Shown in pieces: positions 53,050-62,561 of a DNA stretch of 64,000 nucleotides. The DNA comes from Campanula takesimana (Eukaryota; Streptophyta; Magnoliopsida; Asterales; Campanulaceae). A program made the translations under genes and the position numbers. The notes below the pieces were generated by a model, which saw only the letters and a program-made list of their open reading frames with translations, had not been told where the DNA came from and did no database searches. The stretch lies in assembly GCA_026119855.1 (NCBI GenBank), contig JAOWBW010000060.1:2108001-2172000 (forward strand). The letters run 5' to 3'. Each line of letters starts with the position of its first letter. Position 1 is the stretch's first letter.

Positions 53050-55767
53050 ATCACTTGAGTCAATGTTTTTGAACTCATCATCTGTTGGCTCATTGATTAA
53101 ACCAAGAGTTGGTTTCAAAGATATCTTCTTTACAGGTTTTGGTGGTTTCGAGAGAGGGACTTCATCAGCATCATCAACATCATGGTCACTTTGAACTGGT
53201 GAACCGGTCAGGGTGAAAACAGGAGATGCAGTCGATAGAGGTGCATTTACTTTGGTTTTCTTGGATGTTTTTAGATGGCTAAGGGAGAGATCTCATTTAT
53301 TAGTTTTCTCCCCCTGAGATGTTGAGGGGATGAGGGAGGTTTGGATGAGGTGGTTTTTTAGTGTGTAGTAGGGGATGTTGTAGTTTTGGTGGCCGAGGTT
53401 GGTTTGGTGTTTGGAGGAGCGGTCGATTTCGGAGAGGTTAATTTTAATGATGTGGAAGGTACGGTTGAGGTGGATTTGGAGGGAGGTTTAGAGAGAGACT
53501 TAGTGTTTGAAGTTTCAACTATTGGATCCTTGTACTTAATGCCAGTTGATGGCTTGGATTTGGTTGATAGCTGTGGTGTGGTTGATGCACTTACCTTTGC
53601 TTTTCCTTTAATTTGTGGAGTGTCTTCTTCAACTTCCTCCTCTTCCTCATCTGCTTCTTCCTCTCCTTCTTGTTCCTGATTTCCATGATAATGATTCCTA
53701 ATGCTTTCTTGCCTGCCTTGGTATAGTTGGGGGAATATATTCTTTGGGGTCCAAAGCCAAGTACTCTTGATATTGTGTGTCACCAAAGCGGTTCCGAAAT
53801 GTTGTCCGTATGGTCTTTATGTCAAAAACTTTGTTTAGAGAAATGGGAACCTTTGCATGTTTGTCACAAGCTCTTTTCTAATCTCAGGAGTGTATTTGAA
53901 CATGAGGGACAGCAGTCTTGAATTCTTCATGTACTTGGTAGGAGCCTTGTCCTTGACTTTTTTTTTATTGAAATCCTTGATTTGTTCTACAAGCCGATTG
54001 TAGATGACCTTGAGCCAGTTCATTTTTCTTCCCAAGTAAATGGCAGCAGACAAGTGCCATTGGGATGTGTTGAAGTTTTCGTGGTTTCCACTCTTGCAAA
54101 GCAGACTGTGACCTACTAAGTGGCCTATATAATACATCACTTCTGGAAAATCCTTCCTTTATGGCTTGTAGACATCATAAGAGTTGATCAACCATAAAGC
54201 CAGGTTATCACATTCATCACCGGTCAACGAAGTGGAAGCTGTGAAGTCAATATATATACCAAGAGCAGTGGCAATTTCATTATAGTCTAGTTCAAAAGAC
54301 TTTCCATACACGGTAGCATCAATCCATTCATGTGGATTTCCCTTCCCTTCTCATCTCTTCCTTTGATTTGTTTAGCGGTCGAGTAGAACTCACCAACTGC
54401 AGCAGGTAGGTGGTATGTTTGGTTCATGGTGAAGTACATTAAGATGCCAGACTTATTCATTCTTTTGATGATGTTCCTCCCAATAGCATCATTTTCGAGG
54501 TCATCATAATCTAGGATCCACCTAGGTAAAAAAGATTGTTCATCCTGAAAACACAAGGAGAATTAATAACAAAGCTAGGATGCAACACTTGACATAGTGA
54601 CAGACATGTAGTGCGGTCAAGTATGGCATAAGTTATAGCGGTCGACAACATTGCGGTCGACAGAGAGAAACAATGAGGACTTAGTTAATTTTTCTAAGTC
54701 AAACAATCAACAACTTGCAGTTATAGCAAAATTAGATCAAGGCACACACAAACACTTTTCTAGTGTGTTTACAACTAATTTAGGATCAAAAAGTGTTTTT
54801 CTCAAGAACATAAAGAACACTGTCAAGAACATCTAGAACACATTCATTAACGTGAATAACTCAGATTCACCAAATGTACACAAAAACGCATGAATTTCAA
54901 ATATTTGTGATCACAGAACCCGATTAAGCATGGAAACAACACCAATTTCATCAATAAATCATCAACAAACCCATAAATCAAAAGGGATAAGTTTATAAAG
55001 TTTGAAAACCCAAGTGATTTAAAACTGTGAATCTGAACAAGCCATAGCATGAACTCAGGATATTGTGCACAAATATGGTATAGTGTAGGGCTGTTATACG
55101 AACCGAGCTGGCTCGGGCTCGGATCGTGAAAGATCGAGCTCAAGGAGTAGCTCGAGTCGAGCTCGAACTGATTTTCAAGCTCATTTTAGTTATCGAGCCG
55201 ACCATGTTCGACTCGTTTAGCTCGTTAAAAGCTCGAGTTCGGCTCGATAAGCTCATTAAAATTGAATTTTTGTTTTCAAACGGCTCAAACTCGGCTCGAT
55301 AAGCTCGAAGTCGGCTTGATTAGCTCGTTAAGACCATATTTTTCTTTTAAAAATGTCTAAGCTCGAGCTCGGCTCGTTAAAACTCGAGTTCGATATCGAC
55401 TCGTGTTGTTCGCGAGCAGTTCGCGAGCTCGAACAAGAAAGTGGGCTCGAGCTCGATAAAAGCTCGAGCTCGATAAGTTTTAAATGAGCTCGAGCTTGAC
55501 ACCCCAAAGCTCGACTCGTCTCGGCTCATTTACAGCCCTAGTATAGTGGCATGAATGTGCAAAGAAAATCACAAACAATCATCATGATCTTCATAAAATA
55601 TTCAACCCCAAGTGAAATTTCAAAGGGTTTATAACCCGCCATTGTCGAACATATGAACAGAAATTAGAGAGAATTTAGGGTTAAGAATCCATACCATTTT
55701 GGTTGATAATTCTTCTTGTTGTTGTTTCTTTTGATGATTTACCAGATTGTGAAGATTTAGGAGCCAT
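53050..55767 (-). pseudogene. Extra 3' ORF of H (putative plant transposon / envelope-like protein)
   Basis: Starts MAPKSSQSGKSSKETTTRRI at 55767. The frame leaves that segment near 55695, where GTATGG could be a donor. It resumes at 54544 (acceptor TTTTCAG|GATGAAC) with SFLPRWILDYDDLENDAIGR. Then IYLGRKMNWLKVIYNRLVEQ (54050), an acidic EEEADEEEEEVEEDTP stretch and a long Ser/Thr/Pro/Lys-rich tail (53620-53360). The middle part resembles the 'putative plant transposon protein' family that often accompanies SIRE-like elements. Exon phases do not match as they stand (1 versus 0), so the intron is unproven, or broken by mutation. Stops interrupt it. Confidence 0.55.
55086..55540. mobile_element. 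hAT-type MITE, GCTCGAG-rich (455 bp)
   Basis: Exact 8-bp duplications GTATAGTG lie at 55078-55085 and 55541-55548. Termini are TAGGGCTGT and ACAGCCCTA. The body is packed with GCTCGAG, CTCGGCTCG and TCGAGCTCG words on both strands. No coding capacity. Inserted in the presumed intron of H's extra ORF. Confidence 0.9.
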
Positions 55768-56437
55768 ATATATGTATAATGAATCGAAGAGAGAAAGGCT
55801 TTGACAGAGTCGGTTATAGAGAGAGTGAGTGTAGAGAGAAGTTAGAGAGAGAAATAGCAATTGCTTTTCAAAAGTCAAAGAGGGGACATATGCAGAGTTG
55901 TAGAGTGGTGGAGGGAGTAAAGCTGGAGTTTAAGTGGGACATTAACTCTGCATATTTCAGAATAAAATTCAAAGTTTCCTTTTAGTTTTCAACCAATGAC
56001 GGCGGACCAAGATTTGGGGAATAAAATTAAATGCTAAATTAAATGTTCCCAAATGATTTGAAATAAATAAGAAGTGATGGAAAATAGAAAATTACTAAAT
56101 TACCCTTTTGGATGACTAGGGAAGATCCTAAAAAAAATCTAAGTTAGAAACACTTGCCTGGTATCCATGCAATATGCGGTCAAGCGTCTGACCGTGCAAC
56201 ATGTGCGGTCAACCAAAATTCGCTTCTATAAAGTAGTGAACACAACTTTTTTTCCCACGAGGTAGACTTCTTCAAAGCCTTGAAAAAATAGTAACGTAAT
56301 GGTAGTGCGGTCAAGAGAGGCTAGAGGGTTAGAGTTTCATAGAAATCATTAGACCGTGAGGGGTTGACCGTGAATTACCTACCTTAGATTGAACTTAGAT
56401 AAAACACAAGATATTAGTATAAAAACTTATGGACAAG
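55768..56437 (-). other. Spacer of H between pol and extra ORF
   Basis: In element orientation this lies between the pol stop (56438) and the extra ORF start. It contains several GCGGTCAA/TTGACCG words (56176, 56206, 56313, 56354-56372) and no gene. Confidence 0.5.
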
Positions 56438-56809
56438 TTAAAATTCAAGCATACCTATTTCTCCTCTTAGATACCTAAATATCTTTGAATATAGAGCCTT
56501 GGTGAGAATATCTGCAATTTGTTTGTCAGTACTATCATACTTGATGGATCGTATTTTATATTACTTTATTTCCATGTTTCAGGATTTTTATTAATTATTT
56601 TTTATGTAATTTAGAATAGATTTGATGTGATTTCGAGTATGTTTTGTATTGTCAAGTTTGTGGGAAAAACGTTGTATTTTGAGACATTTATTTAGTAATT
56701 CTATGATGTTCCCGCGAAGTTTATACATGCTCGAAGGTCAGCCAGTCAAAGTCAACAGGAAGTCAAGTCAAAGAAGGAAGAAAAAGAAGGAAAACCGGAT
56801 TCAGACCAA

Positions 56810-56910
56810 GCGCCCGCTCGCTTATAGGCGAGCGCCCGCTTACCTTGGGGTTTTTAAGGCTTCCTTCTGTCGTGGACCGAGCGCCCGCCTGCCATAGACC
56901 GAGCGCCCGC
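56810..56910 (+). promoter_or_regulatory. Four-word GCGCCCGC array upstream of LTR I TATA box
   Basis: GCGCCCGC begins at 56810, 56832, 56881 and 56903 (steps 22, 49, 22). The array ends 85 bp before TATAAAAT at 56996. Confidence 0.6.
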
Positions 56911-56995
56911 TCGCCTGTTCCGCCAGACTTACGGGATTTACTGATTTTTCCGATATTTTGTTATTTTCTCTCTTATTTTGGACTCCTCCTTTATG

Positions 56996-57003
56996 TATAA
57001 AAT
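56996..57003 (+). promoter_or_regulatory. TATA box of solo LTR I
   Basis: ATGTATAAAATAGGTTAGG in the LTR. Confidence 0.55.
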
Positions 57004-59804
57004 AGGTTAGGTTTTAGTATTCAGATCTTATGCTTTCTTTTAGGTTTTCATTAGTTTCAAAGGTGTAATCAAGATTTGGGAGATTTATTTCACCATCAAG
57101 CGTTTATCCAGGTTTATGGTTTTTAACTATTTTCTTGTGATATTTGCTATGTCTATGAGTAGCTAATCTTCTTGTTCATGGATTAGGAGTAGAACTATCG
57201 GATCTCTATGTTAATCGTGTTTAACTAGCATCAATCTTGTTCTTGTTCATTGGACTAGATCTTAATTCATTTAGAGATTTCAACTATATAAATTGATATT
57301 TTTGGTCTTTAAATCATCTAGGTATAAATTGTTACACTAGCGTGGATAATTTATATATTGACCGTATTCTTGTGATTAGATTTAATTGAGGACCTAGCGG
57401 AAATCAAAAGAGTCTAAAATCAATTGTTCTTTGGATCTTAATAAATTATTAGTGTGTGTTGTTGACCTAGCAGAACACATCACATTGAGGTAATAATAGG
57501 GTTGTAATCCGGTGACCAGACCGTCCCAACTCTTAACTAAGTGAACGATTTCTTGAACAAGTTTGGTAATTTTATTATTGAAAATAGCTTAGAGTGAAGA
57601 TAGTTGTGAACCCCAATCTGTGAATCTTTGTCATTCTTGAGTATAATCTTTGCTTTCTTTTGCGATCTTAAATCATTAGGTTATTTCATTGCTTAGTAGT
57701 TAAATTAGTTTAATCAAATCAAAAAACCCCTTGGTTACTTTTGCACTAATTAATAAACTTGTTTTTTCACAAGTCTCTGTGGTTCGACCCTTACTTTTGT
57801 ATACTGCTGCTTCGGCACTTGTACACTTGCAAGGTATTTTTATTACAGTGGATTTTTATCCATCAATACTCTAGATGGATATTACCTTTTTCAACATGAT
57901 TCTTGAGAAAATGGTACTTGATATCAATGTGTTTGGTGTTTGAATACATGACTGGGTTGTTGGAGACAGCAATGGTAGATGTATTGTCATAGTAGATAGG
58001 ACAATTTTCTTCTTTGATTCCATAATCAACCAATTGTTGCTTCATCCATAGTACTTGACAACAGCAACTTCCAGCAGCTATATATTCAGCTTCTGTGGTA
58101 GATACAGAGACTGAGGCTTGTTTCTTGCTGGCCCATAAACTAGTCGATTTCCAAGGAAATGATATGTTCCACTAGTGTTTTTCCTATCAATAGTGCATGT
58201 TGTATTATCTGCATCTGAGTAACCTATAAGATCAAAATTTGAATATTCGGAATACCAAAGTCTAAAGTTAATAGTCCCAAATAGATATATAATAATACGT
58301 TTTACAGCAATAAGGTGTGCTTCTCTAGGATCTGCTTGATATCGAGCACTAACACAAACACTAAACATGATATCGGGTCTACTAGCAGCTAAGTATAGGA
58401 GAGAGCCAATAATACCTCTATATAAGGTTTGATCAACCTTCTTACCTTTCAATTCTTTATCTAGCTTGTTACCAGTAGCCATAGGAGTGTCGTATGCCTT
58501 TGCATTTTCAAGTCCAAAATTCTTGATGAGATCTTTTGTGTACTTTGCTTGGCTGAGGAAGATGCCTTCAGCACATTGTTTGATTTGGAGCTCAAGGAAG
58601 AATGTTAATTCTCCCCTCATTCTCATCTCAAATTTTCTTTTCATTATCTTCTCAAATCGCTTACACATCAATTCATTAGTAGAACCAAAAATAATATCAT
58701 CTACATATATTTGAACAAGTAGAGTATGATCATGATATTTAGCAATGAATAAAGTTGTGTCGATCTTACCACGCTTGAAACCTTTTTCTAAGAGAAATTT
58801 AGATAGATTATCATACATTCTCGTGGATCTTGTTTGAGTCCATACAAAGCTTTCCGGAGTTTGTAGAGATGATCTAGAAATTTGTGGTCTTCAAATCCAG
58901 AGGTTGAGCAACATAGACTGTCTCTTAAAGTTCACCGTTGAGAAATGCACTCTTCACATCTATTTTATATATATTGAATCTTTTGTAAGAGGCATAAGCT
59001 AGAAATATCCTTATAGCTTCAAGTCTTGCAACGGGGGCAAAAGTTTCATCGTAGTCAATGCCTTCTTCTTGTCTATATCCTTGTGCAACCAACCTAGATT
59101 TGTTTCTTGTGATGCTTCCATTCTCATCCATCTTGTTTCTAAACACCCACTTTGTACCAATCACTCCTTGATCATTTGGTCTTGGAACTAAGGTCCAAAC
59201 TTTACATCTTTCAAATTGGTTGAGCTCTTCTTGCATAGCTACAATCCAACTTGAATCTTGGAGTGTTTCATCAACCTTTTTAGGTTCAATTTGAGATATG
59301 AATGCGGTGAAATCATCATAGTTTGATCTTCTTGTACGAACACAAGAATGTAAATCACCGATGATGTTATGAATTTGGTGATCTCTGAACTCAAGAACTT
59401 CTTGAGGTATATCTGGTTGAGTTGATGGTTGTTGAAAATCTTCTAGTGGTACATCATTTGTGCCATCCCAATCATAAGTAATTTGAGGGATTGGTTCTTC
59501 AACATTTATGGGTGTTTCAACATCATCTCCATTTGAACTTGCTGAAGAAAGATGCTTTTGGTTGTTTGCCTAGTTGACAAGTTGTGCACTTTTCATCGTG
59601 GTGATCAGCTACCTTGGGTAGACCACGAACTAGATTTTCTCTTCCAATTTTGGAGAGATATCTGAAGTTCAAGTGACTAAGTCTTTTGTGCCATGGCCAA
59701 CTATTTTCACTAACATTCTTTGCTACAAAACATAGATTAAAAGAAATACATGAAGAATTAAAATTAACAATATAAACATTTTTCTTACGAATCCCTTTGA
59801 GCAA

Positions 59805-60788
59805 AATGATGTCGGATGTGCCATCTTTGATGAGATAATAATTTGAAGTGAAGTGGAATTGTAATCCTTTTGTCGCAGAACTGAGATATTGAGAGAATAT
59901 TGTGTTGAAGTCCTATGACTAGAGAGACTTCTTGGATGGTATTTTTTTATTTTCGAATGATTCTATATCCTACGATATTTCCTTTGTTGTTGTCTCCAAA
60001 AATTACTGATGGACCGTTCTCTTCACGGACATCTTCCAATAAATTGATATCTCCGGTCATGTGTCTTGAGCAGCCACTATCAAGATATCATAAGCTTGAT
60101 TTTTCTTTAAAATGTCCAGCCATTAAGCAGAGGACCTACAAAATAGACATTTAAGAAAAAGGTCCCCTTTTATTCTTTTGGATCCAAAGGGTTAGCAACT
60201 TTTGACGACCCACGCCTGTCTCACAGAAAGAGGGTTATGCCTTCTAGGATTGGGTGTGAATCTCAAAAGACATTCAGCAGCCTTGTAACCATAACCATCA
60301 CACACAGAATAATGGTGTATTCCACCCAACTGAGGGTTAACAAACTTCATTGTGGTTTTGAACACAACATCATTAACTGGTATGGAAGATGTCTCCCGAA
60401 CAAAGTTCAATTTCTTGAACTTGACCGCATGTCTCTTAGGTGCGGTCGACTTGCCTTGGAAGGCTATTCAACCGTGACTTGAGGTAGATGTGCGATAAAG
60501 TTCAGGTACCTTGCTAGAGCATTCCTCTATGGTAGGATCTTTCATGGCTATTCCTTTCATCTTCAAAGCCTTTCCAGTTTGTGTCTTGGGGTAGACATAA
60601 TGGAACTCTAGTTTCTTATTTGGTTCTTATCCTTTACCCTTAGATCCATGATTTTTAGCCTTCGACCCTTCCAAAGTTTGCTAGGTAAATTTCTCATCTC
60701 TTTCGCAACAAGATGCACATTTAAAGTTGTCACTAGTTTGAAATCCCAAGCCTTCGTTATCATCACTAGACTTTTGGGATTCTAATAT
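59805..60788 (-). pseudogene. H gag-protease junction, decayed
   Basis: Region between the coiled-coil and the GAG-pre-integrase. Small frames only; the 60410-60192 frame (VFKTTMKFVNPQLGGIHHYS) is a short match to nothing I recognise. The protease DSG is not evident. In-frame stops throughout. Confidence 0.45.
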
Positions 60789-62488
60789 TTAATCGATAGT
60801 GACACGAGAATTGGTCCACTCATTAGTGATATTTTTGAGGTCATTTATCTTCGCAACCAATTTTTCGTTGTTAACTTTAAATATAGTATTTTGTTCTTCT
60901 AAGAAACGGTTTTTATCAGTAAGAGGAGTCATGCTCTTAATCTTCTCCTTAAGGAGGGTGAGTTCAGATCTTAGTAGAGATTTCTCCGTCTTAAGCTGAG
61001 AAATTTCTTCAGTTGAAAGTGCTAAAGCTTCCTTCATGCCAGTAAACTTACTAATTACCTGTTCAGCTTTCATGAACAGCTTTTCTTGTTCATCATGGGA
61101 AATATCAAACTTGACTTGAGGAGTGGTAGATTGAGCTTCCTTCACTTTGGGATTTTTCAAAGCCTTCTTTGCTGGACTTACATCACACCTTAAAAATAGA
61201 AGATCGTCATTCTTTTGAACTGTAGTTAGGAATCCCTTTTCAGCAAGTTCATCAGCCGTATAGCTATTCCTTTTAGGTTTTGTGTTTTGAGACAAGTCAT
61301 CTTCATTATCACTCTCATTATCGGAATAAACGACTAAACAAATGTGACCTCCTTCAGAATCCTCATCGCTTTCATCAGAATCTGACTATATCCAGGTAGC
61401 TAACTCTTTTGTGGTAGAGTCTTCTTTAGCAACCATTCTCTTTTGCTTTGAATACTTTGGAGTAAAGTTTTTTTTCTTCTTCATATACTCGTACTTGGTA
61501 ATTGGGCATTCTGATGCGAAATGACGTGGTTTCCTTCAATTAAAACAAACGAGATCTTCTTTCTTCTTTGATAAGTTGAAGTCCTCTTTCTTCTTTGTAA
61601 AGCTGCTCCTTGAAAACCTTGCTGGAGCCTTGCTTGATGATCCGGGTCTTGCTGACTTTCTGAACTTTTAAAATCTTTTTACAAACAAATCAAAATCATC
61701 ATCATCCATATTTAACAATTCTGAAGTGGAGATTTTTGGATCTTCTTCTTCGACAATTTCTTCTTTCTGAGCAACCAACAACATGCCTTTTACTTTTACT
61801 TTTACTTCCATTTCTTCAATGTTGTGAAGCTTGATTTCAAAGATCTTGAGGTTAGCACAGATGTTTCTGAGTGACATATCATCTAGAAGCTTTGTGTCTT
61901 CAAGAGTGTTGCCTTTGTGGAGATATTGAGATCCAAGGGCGGATAGAAAATTCACATTGATTTCTTTCTTTGTAAGCTTCTTTCCAAGAGCGGTGTATGT
62001 GCTCACAATTTCACAATAACGATCATAAGTATCTCTGAGTGATTCACCGGGATCTTATCAAAGTTGTTGAATCTTCTTCGAATCGAAAATATCTTGCTTT
62101 CTTTGGAAGCTTGATCTCATTCGATGTAATCTTCTATTGCATCCCAAAGATCTTTAGCGGTTTCACATTCCATGATCTGTCGACGTTGAGACAAACTTAA
62201 AGTTCTTAAGATTATGTTCTTTGTTTTCACATCCATTCCAACCAATCTATTTTCTTCATCAGTCCATTCAGCTTTTGGTTTCTTGATTATTGGTGTGGCG
62301 GCATTGGTAACAGGATCTGGATTTGCTTTTATTGGAAAGTATGGTCCAATAGTAAGACAATCACCAAGTTGCTCATCCACTGAGCAGAGATAGGTCAGTA
62401 TGCTGTGTTTCCACATGTCAAAGGTATCTTCGTCAAACATTGGAACGTGAGTGTAGTTAACCGTTGCCATAGCTCTCTGACTTGCCAT
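60789..62488 (-). pseudogene. H gag, broken
   Basis: Starts MASQRAMATVNYTHVPMFDE at 62488, with the N-terminal DUF4219/UBN2-like copia Gag pattern (FDMWKHSILTYL, LWDAIEDYIE). It continues at 62006-61668 and has one CCHC knuckle (CFN*RKPRHFASEC near 61545) in which a TGA replaces a ligand Cys codon. The end is a 168-residue coiled-coil (EQEKLFMKAEQVISKF...LKTEKSLLRSELTLLKEK; 61295-60789). The coiled-coil extension after the knuckle is seen in SIRE-like Gag. Several stops. Confidence 0.82.
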
Positions 62489-62547
62489 ATTGAATCGGCA
62501 CCCAAGCTGTTAAGCATGAAAAACAAAAGAGTTATATAAAGGTGTTT

Positions 62548-62559
62548 TCTCTTATACCA
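62548..62559 (-). other. Degenerate primer-binding site of H
   Basis: Minus strand TGGTATAAGAGA, which keeps nine or ten of the twelve bases of the initiator-Met form TGGTATCAGAGC, directly after the LTR end CCAACA. Confidence 0.55.
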
Positions 62560-62561
62560 CT

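Larger units (their letters stand above)
56542..57865 (+). mobile_element. Solo LTR I
   Basis: TGATGGAT...ATCCATCA, 1324 bp. Exact duplications ATACT lie at 56537-56541 and 57866-57870. The host RNase H frame is restored when the LTR and one ATACT are ignored, which proves the boundaries. TATAAAAT lies at 56996-57003. Related to solo LTR K in the U5 half. Lineage not determined. Confidence 0.96.
56438..59804 (-). pseudogene. H pol: GAG-pre-integrase, RT, RNase H; integrase core missing
   Basis: GAG-pre-integrase ending WHKRLSHLNFRYLSKIGREN...CTTCQLGKQPKASFFSK (59804-59523) is followed after about 280 bp by the RT (KWVFRNKMDENGSITRNKSR... at 59150, VDDIIFGS at 58700). The catalytic integrase core that should lie between (about 250 residues, with the D,D35E residues) is absent. 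RNase H is cut at 57866 by solo LTR I. It resumes at 56536 in frame (HVEKGNIHLEY, then DSTDKQIADILTKAL) and stops at 56438-56440. Several stops. Confidence 0.88.

Noticed and set aside
53386..53679. Plus-strand frame of 97 aa
   Set aside because: Antisense shadow of the Ser/Thr/Pro/Lys-rich tail of H's extra ORF.
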